In this document: piece by piece, positions 1 through 12,700 of the stretch
How the letters are laid out: every line of letters begins with the position of its first letter
Position numbering within the stretch: position 1 is the stretch's first letter
Source: Alitta virens
Lineage: Eukaryota; Annelida; Polychaeta; Phyllodocida; Nereididae
Direction: 5' to 3'
Length of the DNA stretch: 64,000 nt
NCBI GenBank assembly: GCA_932294295.1
Contig: OW028576.1
Coordinates: 44,928,247-44,992,246 of the forward strand
The notes under the pieces: generated by a model
Told to the model about the DNA's origin: nothing
The model's database searches: none
The model's input: the letters and a program-made list of their open reading frames with translations, nothing else
Made by a program: the position numbers and the translations under genes

Positions 1-84
1 AACAATTATCCAGTTATATGATAACGAAATAGTATTTGCATGATATTATGTTATTATAGAATTATATATAATAATTTGAAATAT

Positions 85-645
85 AATGTAAAGTAAACAT
101 TGTAAACCCACAATTAAGACCACACCCTTGGGAATCACTGAAGTAGTCTTAATAACGAGGTAGTCTGAATTATGGATTTTATTTTTTTAAATTGAAGATC
201 TGAAAAATGTTGCAAAGAAGTGGCCTAAAAATAAAAATGGTGTCAATAAATGCCCCCCCCCCCCCTAAATGGTGTTGTTTTGGACGTATGACAATTATTG
301 TCCTATTGAAACATGTTGTTATTCTATATATATATATATAATACCAATGTTTGCGATTTCGAAGAATTTACATGGAAAATAAACACAGCTCAGGTCATTC
401 ACCTGAGAACCCATATATTGTCAATGGAGCTGGTCAAGCCAGTCTTATGGATTCACCACACCTTTTTAAATCACTTCATTATTGAGACCACCTCACTATT
501 AAGGTCAACTGACTCTAAAATATCACAATTAAGACCACCTCACTATTAAAATTACCTGTGACACAATTTATTAATAACACCTTGAAACCTCACTATTAAG
601 ACCACATCACCACTGACAATGTCTAAGAACAACTCACTATTAAGG
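85..645. repeat. Degenerate cluster of CTCACTATTAAGACCAC units
   Basis: Motifs such as CCTCACTATTAAGACCACC recur about every 30-60 bp, along with inverted versions (GTCTTAATAACGAGG). They look like remnants of stacked pogo-type MITEs. No gene is seen here. Confidence 0.45.
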
Positions 646-919
646 CCATCAGTTTTCATAGAATTTGTAAATGTTTAGGTGTTCTTAACAGTCATGGTCT
701 GCTGTATTACAGCAGTTTGTTCTATGTACAAAATGATGTATTGGTACAAAATGATGTATTGGTACTTAGAAGAGTTAATTGAGAATTTGGTGACCTATAT
801 TTATGTGCTTGTGCTAATATTATTTGCACTTTCCAAGGACATATTTGCAAATATAACTGCATATAATTCACTCTTTTTGGGTCACAGTCAGTGAATAATG
901 TTGGACTCTATTCGCAAAT

Positions 920-1090
920 ACACTTTGACAAGCTAAGTCTGGCAGACCTATGTCTATGGGTCAATGCTACTGGGTCAGAAGCAGCTGCAGGGAGGTGTTA
1001 TGTTGAAATCATAAGGCTTGGAGTCCACACCATGTTACACATTTACCCCATGGGTGGGGTATTTTACTTGCTCCAGCACAGACATCCAGC
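920..1090 (-). mobile_element. SINE family A copy, 3' part
   Basis: It carries the family core GGAGTCCACACCATGTTACA and CCCATGGGTGGGGTATTTTA, plus the CTACTGGGTCAGAAGC segment. The tRNA-like head is absent. Confidence 0.65.
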
Positions 1091-1913
1091 TGTGTAAAAA
1101 GCCTACTTCAATGCTCCAACAAAACTCAAACATAAAAAATCGCATTAATCTAAATTATTTACAAGATTGATGACATCTAAAAAAAAACAGATGTCCCCTA
1201 AAATGTTCTCAGAAAATTTATTTCAAAAATAATTTGCTCAATATGATATCTTGTTCTCTAAAAATGAAGAAGAAATAAAAAAAGGCAGGAAAAAAAAAAA
1301 GAGTTTTCGCGGTGTAATTTCATAACTGACCTTGAGCATTAATTGCTTGACGTGCGAAGCTTGTGTTGGTTTCCATGGCAACCATTTCGTCAAATTAAAC
1401 GAGAAAATTATACTGCTCAAGGAAATATTTAGTTGGTTTCCATTTATCATGAAAGATAAATTCACATTTCTGATGCTTTATAAGTTAACAGATTGAATAA
1501 AAATATTTAGCTTTATATGAGCAATATAATTATATAATATGCCTATGCACTATTTTTATTAATGTAATAATTCAGTTGTAATGGACAGGGACACCCCCCT
1601 GGGTTCTCTATCCTTGCATCCACTTCTCTGCCATGAGAGGTGAGGCGGTGGAGTGTTTGGATTCGGTTGTAATCCAGCCCCTGTTTGAGGACCAAGTGGG
1701 AGGGTCCCGAAATGGTATTGAACTGAGCCACTAAGCATGCAGATGGCCGGTTATTCTGCGGATTTTGGAAATAACAGGCCTTTATGGAGAAAATTGGAAA
1801 AAATATGGCTATTTTCGCCATATTTGGCAGATTTACGGCTCTTAGCCTTGAATTCAGCCCTACTGTAGTTCCCCTGGTGGTGAATATAAGAACGGCTTGC
1901 TGTGGCGAAAGGG

Positions 1914-2095
1914 TGGGGGCCTAGCTCAGTGGTAGCGCGCTGGGCTTCCAACCACTGGGTCCCGAGTTCAATTCCTGGTGGAGCCTATGTCGGATGGCTG
2001 TTTCATCCTTCGTCTCATTGCCATGGTCCCTACCTGTCCAAATTAGCCCATCAGGTGCAGAAATACAGGATGTAAAGCCCTAATCCACCACCACA
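1914..2095 (+). mobile_element. tRNA-derived SINE (family B), best copy
   Basis: The head GGGGGCCTAGCTCAGTGGTA is an A-box and GAGTTCAATTCC a B-box. The 5' and 3' stem ends do not pair properly, so it is not a working tRNA gene. A conserved body follows (GGATGGCTGTTTCATCCTTC, then AATTAGCCCATCAGGTGCAG, ending AAAGCCCTAATC). Other copies are at about 13780-13925 and 17586-17760, and a degenerate one at about 9612-9840. Confidence 0.75.
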
Positions 2096-3534
2096 CTTGC
2101 AGTGGCTTGTTAGGATGGACAGATCCCAACTTATCAGATACAAAAATTGCACTTAACTAGCCAGAACACTATGAATTATTAGACAGTTACCTGACCATGT
2201 GACATACATGTGTTAATTGCACGTGAGCGCATGCCACCAATTAAGTACAGTAGTTAACACGGTTAAAAGTAATTTAATGCAATTAGGATCCTACCATGAC
2301 AAGTATTAGTGTGTCATTATGCTAATTGCTTTTAGCTGCACAAATGCATTAAGCTGAGAATTTAATGTTGCACTTATAATTCATACATTATTTCACATTT
2401 GATTAATTGATCATCTTCGCATTATTATATTGAACATTTTTCAGTAGTCTGAGACCTCAACATTGTCTGAACTTCTCTGTCTGTCTGTCATGAGAGCAGT
2501 GAGGTCTAGTTTTTTGTTTTTCAGTTGCCTTCTTTTTTTTCATTTTTTTGTTTCAGTAAAAACTATTTCATTTCAATTTGATATATTACAAAACTTTCAA
2601 CTTTAGTTATTGAGTATCATTAAGATTTCATACATGTCTAAATTGTCTATAATAATATTCAATTTTGTATGTACAAATGTATTAAGCTCGGCAATGAAAA
2701 CTGTTAGTATAGTGATGGGGGGGGGGGGGGAGAAAAAACTGGTATGTTTGAGTTTTATATCATTTATTTGTACTTTGTTAAAAAAGATAAATAAATATGA
2801 ATCGGATATGATTTTGATATTATTATCACATTTCATACGCTCACACTTGAGGTATAGGATTGCATTAAGGCGACACTTCTGATATTTTTTGCTTCTCAGA
2901 TCCACCGATATGAGAAATATGCCAAAAAAATAACGAATTAACATCCGCGTATGGAGAATAAATGTATCCTATGTCCTTATGTTATATGATAGAAACTTTT
3001 ACTTTATTTCTGAATTTTTTAATTAACTGACCCATTACAAATTGATCTGAGATCCGAAGAACTGAAGATCAAATAAGTGTGGCCTAAGATAAAAAAAGTA
3101 TCAATAAAATTTAAAATATGATAGTTAACTTATTATTTTTAAAATTACAGTTATGATATAAATTTGAATTGCGTATATCATGTTTATTGCATAATAGTAA
3201 TCTGTTTTGTTTTGGAAACTTGGCCAGCAATATGAACTATGTGATCTAATCTTTTTTTTCCTGGAACTTAAAAAATTGGCCTAGATTCCCCAAAACCTCT
3301 TAAGACTGAAACATTGACCCAACATTTGTTTATCGTACGAGCAAAATAACAATATGTCCAAGATAAGATGTTGTTGATGCTAGTTTTGTGTCATTATCGA
3401 CAGTGTTTCCGAAGTAAAAATTTACCTTGGCCTACTGATCTTTGACCGATTCTCATTTTGACGAGTAATGACTACTGTTTATTGGGGCATTGGGGCCATC
3501 CCTCCACGGTACCAGCCTAATTTCTATATGTGGC

Positions 3535-3790
3535 CTATGAAATGTGTCTTCATTTGGTGCAGGAAAAACACTAAAGGGTTCCGATCCCTGGCCCGGCCAC
3601 TCTTCATGAGCTACATCCCAGCTAGATGTCGATCGCATGAGTCGTGAAATTGTGCCTTGTGCTCGGTGTCTATGCTGTGGCAAGTAAAATACCCCATCCA
3701 TGGGGTAAATGTGTAACATGGTGTGGACTCCAAGCAGCCTTACCATCTCATCATTGCGTCAGACCCAGTAGCACTGAGACATAGATATAC
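3535..3790 (+). mobile_element. SINE family A copy
   Basis: Opposite orientation to the copy at 4345. It contains CTCTTCATGAGCTACATCCC, CCATCCATGGGGTAAATGTG and ends near CAGACCCAGTAGCACTGAGA. Confidence 0.68.
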
Positions 3791-4344
3791 AAGGAAACAC
3801 TTATTTGACCATTATTTGACCATTATCTTCTCAGTTCTTCTCTAGGCAATTTTTAAGGGTCGGACAATGGAACTCAGTAGTTCAGTAAGAATTAATCTTG
3901 CTACAAAGGTACTGGAAATCTACACCAAAAAAAAATAAAGCGAAAAAGTACGTCTGTATCTTGACCCAAAATGTATCATATTGCAAATTGTTCATTGTTC
4001 TCTGTTGCCATGGCTTTAGAGGTTTCCATGGCAACCAGATGCTTGTATTCTTGCTCTTTCACTACTTCTCAGGCTAAATATTCTCATCGTTCATTCATTA
4101 CCTCACGTCTTTTCTCGGGCACCGTGTGATCTTGGGCGAGATCAAAAGATGTGTGCCAGTACAAAGCCTTCTGGGAAACCTACAAAAGTAATTAGTGCTT
4201 CCTGTATGTGAAATGGCGCATAGACGAATGAGTATTCTTGTTTATGATATCCAGTGCAATGCCAAATTAGAACGTAAGTTGTTTATATATAGTAAATCAA
4301 GTCAAACTCAAATAGACTCTCTTCGCACATCAGCCATTTGCACT

Positions 4345-4715
4345 TTAATATGTTAGACGTCTCTGAGTCTAACTGACCAGTGTCTATACTTCAATGCTAC
4401 TAGGTCTGAAGCTTAGTCACCGTATATGACCAGCTGCAAGAGCGGGCAGACATAACGATGAGATGATAAGGCTGCTTGGAGTCCACACCATGTTACACAT
4501 TTACCCCATGGATGGGGTATTTTACTTGCCTCAGCATAGACACCGAGTACAAGGCACCTCCAATTTTACATCTCATGCGATCGACATCCAGCTCGGATGT
4601 AGCTCATGAAGAGTGCTTGGGCCAGGGATCGAACCCGGGACCTTCAGCATAACTAGCAAGTGTGACAATATGGAATTAGTGGATGCCTTAACCATAAGGC
4701 CACTCATAAGGCAAG
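4345..4715 (-). mobile_element. tRNA-derived SINE (family A), longest copy
   Basis: On the minus strand the head GGCCTTATGGTTAAGGCATC (A-box) and GGGTTCGATCCCTGG (B-box) precede a body containing CCCATGGGGTAAATGTGTAA-type sequence, present here as its complement TTACACATTTACCCCATGGA. Related partial copies lie at about 920-1090 (-), 3535-3790 (+), 5528-5592, 23395-23665 (+) and 33695-33895 (+). Confidence 0.72.
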
Positions 4716-5205
4716 CTGGTTGCCATAGGTTACAGACTGGTCACCTGATGGCCATTCCTCTGACATAGCTGTACTCCTTGATACATCCTCTGAACTGAAG
4801 ACTAATGAAGATAGGCCTACCTACCAGAAGGGCTTGGAACTGAACCCAGGGCCTCCAAAACCCAGGGCCTCCAAAACCAAGGTCCTGCTGAACCCAGCGC
4901 CTTTTTCGGACCCAGGGTCTTCCGAAAGAGCTCAATAGTTCGAAATCCATCAACACTACATGCAAGATCAATTTATCAAATTTAATCTAGTTTCGTTTCC
5001 ATGGCAATATTTCAATGAAATTTAATTTAAGCCAACTCTGAGCGCCTGCAACATTAAACACTGCTTTTAAAAACGCATTCAATACAGACATGGTGGTGGA
5101 AGGGCTGATTAGTATTCTTTCAGACAGGATCTTGCGATGGAGCATCTTAAACACATTGCAGCACGTGTTCATAAACCAGCCACAGTGCAGGTGTATGCCT
5201 TAATT

Positions 5206-5221
5206 GGTTGCCATGGCAACC
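5206..5221. promoter_or_regulatory. Perfect palindromic X-box (RFX-type) motif
   Basis: GGTTGCCATGGCAACC matches the RFX consensus GTNRCC-N(0-3)-RGYAAC in both halves. Close variants GGTTTCCATGGCAACC occur at 1368-1383 and 4021-4036, and a half-match at about 4994. RFX binding is inferred from the motif. Confidence 0.45.
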
Positions 5222-5735
5222 TTATTTAAGATGACGCTCATCTGGTGACAAAGCAAAAGAAGCTTTGTACAACATAGACTAGGTGCAATCAATCAAAATG
5301 CTTTTGGACGCTTTTACGAGTACAGCTGAATCTCTGCGTTAAAACCACCTGTTAGTGTTGGTATATCGCAAAAAAAGAAGGTTTATCGGATGACGATATG
5401 TACACGAATATTCTGATATATTCGATATAGATAGATAGATACTATTACATAGATAGATATGGAAAGTGCAGCCTTCTAAGGCATGTTCTTCCCACTATCC
5501 ATGATCGATTGTTGAGGTGAGAGAGAGGAGGAGTCCACCCACGTTACACATTTACCCCATGGGTGGGATCTTTTACTTGCCTCAGCATAGACACTTTGGT
5601 TCATTGGTTGGAATACTACTCGGGATAACTTGTTTCAAATTCAGCTTTGCAGTCTACCAGTATTACGCTGGTACTCGGGATTTGACAACTTTATGATATG
5701 ACAACTTAACAATTACACCATTGTCAGACCAATCT

Positions 5736-6090
5736 AGAGTCTTTCTCATCACCTATACTAAGGTATTCAGCCTTTTACATGGGGTTGAGTACAAGGGGTT
5801 TTAAAAGAGCTCACACCACTGCCATCACTGTGGGTGCCTTTAGCCAAGTACCCATTTAGAGTCTTTCTCATCACCTATACTAAGGTATTCAGCCTTTTAC
5901 ATGGGGTCGAGTACTAGGGGTTAAGAGCTCACACCACTGCCATCACTGTGGGTGCCTTTAGCCAAGTACCCATTTAGAGTCTTTCTCATCACCTATACTA
6001 AGGTATTCAGCCTTTTACATGGGGTCGAGTACTAGGGGTTAAGAGCTCACACCACTGCCATCACTGTGGGTGCCTTTAGCCAGGTACCCA
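5736..6090. repeat. Tandem repeat, 3 copies of 118-122 bp
   Basis: The copies start with AGAGTCTTTCTCATCACC at 5736, 5858 and 5976 and run through GCCATCACTGTGGGTGCC. They are nearly identical, the first being slightly longer. The array is in the region upstream of the nuclear receptor. Confidence 0.9.
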
Positions 6091-6688
6091 TTGCACTTGG
6101 GTGGGGTGAGGTAATGGATACAGAGGATCTGCCCAACTCCTTGATGCCATGGTGGGGGTTTCAACCTGCTACCTCATGATTAGCTGTCTAACACCTAATC
6201 CATTAATATTTTGACCCCCTCGATTGATGATAATGATGATATCAGTTGACGTATATGGCTCTAGTAATAAAAAAAATGCTCTCTAGTGTTTTCCGATTCA
6301 ATAAAAGTGCTCTTCATCATTATTATGTCCACTGCATTTGATCCCAAACCTGTATAATGTGAATTCCAGAAGTAGGACCGCATCGATATATTGATTTCAC
6401 TTAATTTTTATGATGAATTAATAAATTTGATGATTGAATAGAGCCTAAGTTAGTGATGGGCAATAATAAGCCGCATGGTTTGTGCTACGAAATATCATGT
6501 GCATAAGAGTGCGTTTGGATAAAATATCAAAATGTATCTTGTTTCATTTCAAAATCATTTAACGTCATAGTTATTCCAAAATAGAATTGACATTTCCCGC
6601 TGTGAATGGATGCAATATTAACAAAGATATCTATATTGATGTTTCTAACAGATTCTTCATTTTATGTATCATTTCAGATTTACTAACA

Positions 6689-6742
6689 ATGGATAATATA
6701 AGATATCACAGTGGAGTCCTTTGGAAATTATTCAAGACTTGA
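6689..6742 (+). other. Upstream ORF in the nuclear receptor leader
   Basis: The first ATG after the acceptor at 6677 opens a 17-codon reading frame that stops at 6740-6742. The receptor ATG at 6773 lies 30 nt after this stop, in the same frame. It may reduce or regulate initiation at the receptor start. The frame is seen directly; translation is inferred. Confidence 0.5.
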
Positions 6743-6772
6743 TATCGGCCTGTTACGACAAGAAATTCAAAG

Positions 6773-9700
6773 ATGGCGGTGGCGGAACCGGAAGACATGC
6801 CAGACACCTCCAAACAGGAAGCAGAAACAACGAAGGTGCTGCCACCTGGTGGGAGAATAACAGTCCTCGGGAGAGAGAAGAACGCCGCTCAGCTACGAGG
6901 GTGGTGTCAGATCTGTGGCGATGCGGCATACAATCGAAATTTCGGGGCATTGTCGTGCGATTCCTGTAAGGCATTCTTCAGAAGAAATGTCACTAGGGTA
7001 AGAAGCTAAAATTAAATATAAAATTATGTACAATAATGCACCAGTTTTCAGGTGACATAATCAAGGGGAGTATTGATTGATGATGTCACAAATTACCTGA
7101 ATAAACTATATAATTTTTCGTGGGTAATGGGGAGAAAAAGTAACAGAGCCTTCAGTACATTCAGACATTGACATCGAAAACATTTTTCATGAAAGATTAG
7201 GCACATGGCCTGAAGGCTGAAGACTAGTATCTTTGGCAGCATTTCTACCTGTTTTTCTTCGCTCAAAAATATCTTAATATGAAAGTTTTATGATTTCAGC
7301 AGCAAAAAAATGTAACGAAAAGAAAAAAATAATGCGGAGCCTTTCGGTCTTTTAGTTATTCATAATATTTTCTCAACAAAAACGGAAATTCCCGACATTT
7401 TCTGCGTAAAAAAAAAGAAAAAAAGAAAAAGAAACAATGAGCAGATTATTTAGTAATTTCATGAAATGAAGGCAACAGGATAATTTGATATTTTCCCATG
7501 TCATGGCTAGATATGCCTAATGCCAGAAATTTGTACAAATAGCTAAAATAAAATCAAATACGTACCAAAACTAATTATAGGTCGATTCTAAACTTTTATG
7601 TAATCTAATTTAAATTAGCCTTATTTCTTGGAACAACTGCACTGCTGTGCTTTTTTTTTGGGCAGGATGAGAACAAAAATATTGGACGTAAATTATCTTC
7701 AATAATTTATTTTTGAATGTTTGAATTTTGTATTAAGAAATATTCAATATCGGAAAACTTGATTTTTGCCTTATGAAAATTTTCGCACAGTGACAGTTCT
7801 GTGGTTCTTAATCTAAATCCACCAAATAGCTCCGCCCCACAAACAAAAAATAACTCAATATGAAAGTTTTATGATTTCAGCAGCAGAAAAATTTATCAAA
7901 AAGATTCTTTCAGTTTTTTAATTATTCATAATATTTTCTCAACGAAAACGGATATTTTCGACTGTTTCTACATTAAAAAAATAAAAAAAGGGAATGAAAA
8001 AATGAGCAGATTATTTAGTAATTGCATGAAATGAAGGAAACATGACAGCATTTAGGATAATTTAATATTTGCCTATGTCTGAAACGACCAAAAAACCCAC
8101 AAACATCTTTATTAAATAAAGTGATTACAGTTTTTTATTTACTCTTATCAGTGAGGCAACTGATAATAGAACTTAAGTTGTTTTAGGAAGAGTAGTTGAT
8201 CAAGGTTTTTATATATTTGTTCATTATGATATAATAATAATAATAAAAATCTTTATTTAGAGTCACAATAAAATAACAATAAACACTAGCACAAAGGCTA
8301 TTATGTGACTAAAACAATAATAAAACAACAAGTAAGACAAATTAAAACAATCACAGTTGGCAAATACATACATATATGTATATAATATCACAATATATTA
8401 TTTATATATACTTTGGGCAGGATGAGAAGAAAAACACAATAAAGTGGAATTGTGCATTCTATGTACCTTGTTTATGACGAATGGGTCATAACTGACTCCG
8501 TATGGTCAAATAAAATTTATCTATCTATCTACTTCAGCATATTCAAATATTACACTACATCCTCTGTATCTTTCTTCAACATATCTCACAAATGTTATGA
8601 AGTGTTATATCTTTCGGTAACATCATCAGGTGGTCATGTGACATCATATATGATTACATTGATGATAGAAACTACGTTGTACTAGGAGTTGTTTTTGATG
8701 CGTTTGTTATCAAATTTTTGTTCATCATGAATATTTCTTTTGTTCGTATTTCAGACACCGTTTGGTCGATGTGAAGGAAAATGTGAAATAACAATCGAAT
8801 CGAGAACGTTTTGTAAAAAATGTCGGTTCAATAAATGTCTGACGGTCGGCATGAAAAGACATCTTGTCAAAGGTATGAAAGAAATCATTTCTTTATTTTT
8901 TTAGTTACATAACTGGAATTTAATCAATGTTGAAGGTTTGTCTATAATACTTGATAAATATGTGTATTAAATAAACAACAATAAATTTTATGGTTTTTAA
9001 TTTTTTATATAATTCACATGTTTTTGCTTATTTGTATACTTTTTTATTTTTCTCTTACTACTCGTGTGTTCCTGATTTACCTTATTTCTCATTGTAAATT
9101 TCATTTGACATTTTACTCTACTCTTTATTTAGTAATTTCTGTATTTATGTTCTTCTGTTTTATTTCAAATGCTTATGTCTTATCCTCATTTTGTTCTTGC
9201 CATCTAAATATTATGTATACAACTTACGGCATATACACTAATAGTGGCAGCTGAAGGAATGAATAAATTGAAATTGAACAATGTTGAAATTGAGATAGTG
9301 CAACTGATGTTGCAATTGATTTTATTTTCCGACGATGTCCCATACATCATCTGTTTTATTGTCTTAACTTAATGATTATGTGAATTTTTACGAGGCAAAT
9401 TTTGTATTTTACATTACAATTTTAATATACAGTTCAAGCCACTTCACTATTAAGACCACCTCACCATTAAGACTAATAACCCTAGGACCAAGGGTGATCT
9501 TACTGGTGAGGTTTTGCAGTATGTGAAGCTGACATGGGGTACTTTAAATATGTGATCAGAACCTTTGTCCGTCTCATTAAGTAGCCGTCATTTGTCTCCT
9601 TTTCTTTTGATGGACTAAGCACGCTGGGCTGCCAACCACTGGGTCATGGTTCCAATCCAACCCACGTTGGAAGGTTGCTTTATAAATCATTCGCCTTATT

Positions 9701-12700
9701 GCCTTGGTGCCCAAATATGGGACCGAAAGGCTGTCTCACCCACCAACCTTAAGTTTCTCAGACTTATCTTCATTGTGGCACCTGCCTGTCCTGATCAGCC
9801 CTATCTGGTGCAAAAATATGGGACATAAAGCCTGTGTCATCCACTCATTACCTTTTGATGGACTAATCTTTCAATCGAAGTAGTTTGTTTTCAGTTTAAT
9901 CAACCATCATTAGCGGCCAGATCATCACTTCCGAGAGCCACTGTGTGCAATATATCGTAATTTATTTTCTGTTTTTGAAAATTCAGGTCGTGGCATGAAA
10001 GAGAAAGAGGAGCAATTCACTTGCGACAGTACAGCCAGCGGATTTGACTTCGACACGACTTCTCGGAGAAGTTCCGACGCTGAAGAGTCGCTACTACTGG
10101 AAGCGGAAATTGCAGCCACTCTGTCAGACAAAGAGGTAAAGATGGATAGATGCACATATTGTTTGATTTGCACATGATTGATTGATTGATTGATTAGTTG
10201 ATTGATTGACGAAAAGACCGACTTACCAACTGACTGACTGATAGACTGACCAACTGACTTATTGACTGACCGACTGAATGATTGAATGACTGAGTGACTG
10301 ATTCTGTAGTTGAGTGAAGTAATTTGTTCCGGATAGGTGAAATATCAGTAAGAAAGTTTAGCTTTGATGAAAACGGCAAGATTCCTGTCCCTTTTGGACC
10401 GTTGCAAGTTGTGTTTGTAAAAGAAAGCCCAAAAAATATGTGCAGTTGAATGATGGTTGCTTGCAAGTGGAACTATTATGATAGATAGATTTTTATTGAC
10501 AGAGAGAGGTCAGTTCTGACCCATTTGTCATTACGATAGCGGGCTAGAGTCATTTAAATATATTTTTGCCGGATGTGTTTGTTTTTCACAGATTTACTAA
10601 TACAGTCAAACCTCATTTATCCTCACACCTTCGTCCCCCAGTTAACTGTGCGGATAAATGAGGGAACCAGATAATTGAATTTATATTAATGCATTAAGTA
10701 GATTTGTTCCCAGCCAACTGTGTGCGGATAGCGAGGGAACCGGATAATTGAGGCCCGGATGAATGAGGGTTGACTGATGATGTTATTTCACATTTGGAAG
10801 TCGTTTCTAGCCTAATTCGCCAAATTATTATCAGCTCTATTCGAGGAAACATCTCAATAAATATTGACACTTGCGGGAAATCTGTTGCCATGGTGACATA
10901 ACTGCGTGGTGTGGAAATTGAGACGTCAATAACACTCATTTTTCAGAATCTAGCCAGTTATTGGATGTGGGTTTTTGTTGAAAACAAACGAAGATATAAT
11001 TAAATGCCTTTTTATTTACGAATATATATATATATTCTTTTATTGACAGCGCAATATCAGTGCAGATACATGTGTCATAAAAAATAAAGCAAAGGAAGAG
11101 AAGAAAATAATAATAATATACATATAAATAAAGAAAATATAATAAAATAAAGGCATGAAATTTTTCTAAAACGCTATAGTAAAAACATAAATAACTATAA
11201 ACAGCACCAGGTAATGAACTAATAATAAATATATGTATCTTTGAGCACCTAGTACAATTAACGCAACTGGTAATACTGATATATAATGAGCACCTATCAT
11301 GAAGGGTTGAAAAAAAGAAAGAAAACAAAATATATATATATATGAATGTGAAAAGTACATTCTATCCAAAATGCTATGATTTCATTTTGATTTGGTTAGT
11401 TCGTTCTTATGTGGAAGTGCATAATAGTAAACTTTTCTCAATTACTAATTAATTGGGTTTTGTACTCTTTGGCGGCTGCACTAACTCCTCTCTGTTTTGA
11501 GACTGGGTGACAGTCCGAAAACTTAGTTTTCTGGGACTCCGTGGATGCTGCCCATCATTTTGTATATTAAATTTTCGGTTTTGTTAAAGTTTTGGTAAAA
11601 AAAAGTGAACCCAAATTAAAAAATCCTCACTACGCCCCAGTATTTCTTTCATTATATTTTTTGTCTGTCACATTCTTTACTTTCTGAGGTCATTTAGTTC
11701 TCTTACTGTGAGATCTGATAGCATTAACCTCAAGTCCGATACAGCAACTCCTTAATAAGCGCTTAAATAACGTGACTTATCATAGACCAAGCTCAGACAG
11801 GATTAAATTGGTGCTCGGGACGATTGTTACCATGGTGATGACATTTCCTTACCCTCATCGACGTTTTATTAAGTGTTATTTATATTTGACATTTTGTTGG
11901 GTCCAATTAATGTTTTTGTATGTGTGTTGGTAGATTTTGGAGGAATATATATTTTTTTTCTATATAAAATTTTTGTTGGTGATATTGCGGATGGATATAA
12001 GCAACAAAAATTTTAGTTAACTCCTGACTACGACGGACAGAACTAACTTATACTCCATTAGGCATATTTACTCATTTGTTTGATTGTTTTTTTTACTGCC
12101 TTTATTATGCAAGACAAGTTCAGTTTGCACTCACAAGGGATTGAACTAACATTTTTGTTGGTTATATCCCTCTCAGTACAATAGGAACAGTCTAAGGGGA
12201 ATATAACCGAAGTTAGCTATCAATATTAGTTAAGAATTACCTATGGCATACTATAATAAGACCCAATGGTTATGTGGTATTTTTTTATATTCCCCACGAG
12301 TGGACAGATTGGCCAGGATTAGCCACGAGTGAATTCTGAAGCCAATCTGTCCACAAGTGAGGGAATATAAAAATATACCACATATCCACTTGGGTCTTAT
12401 TTATACCCCACAATTTTCACTTTTAGTTGAGCTGTCTGGCTATGCATTCATGTAGTATAGAAAAAATTCATGAATATTAATTTTTGCCATTGACCAATCA
12501 GAGCATTGCATAACTGTCAACAACGTCATCACCTCAAAACTTTCTGGGACATTTTCACATTAATAAAAAAAATTACGAAATGATATTTACAAACCAGTTG
12601 TTAAATATTTCTTGTCAGAATTGTTTTTTATACTAGATTTGGACAGAAAATGTTTTATTGTTCCGTATTATTCGATTGTATTACCGAAGCGATGACGCTC

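Larger units (their letters stand above)
1..6677. other. Region upstream of the nuclear receptor, no gene seen
   Basis: There is no supported coding sequence. It contains SINE A and B copies, the MITE remnants at 85-645, the 3-copy tandem repeat and X-box motifs. The 5'UTR exon(s) of the receptor probably lie in or beyond this stretch but could not be placed. Confidence 0.5.

Noticed and set aside
1914..1990. Candidate tRNA gene
   Set aside because: A- and B-boxes are present but the acceptor stem does not pair, and the same head is joined to a SINE body at several sites.
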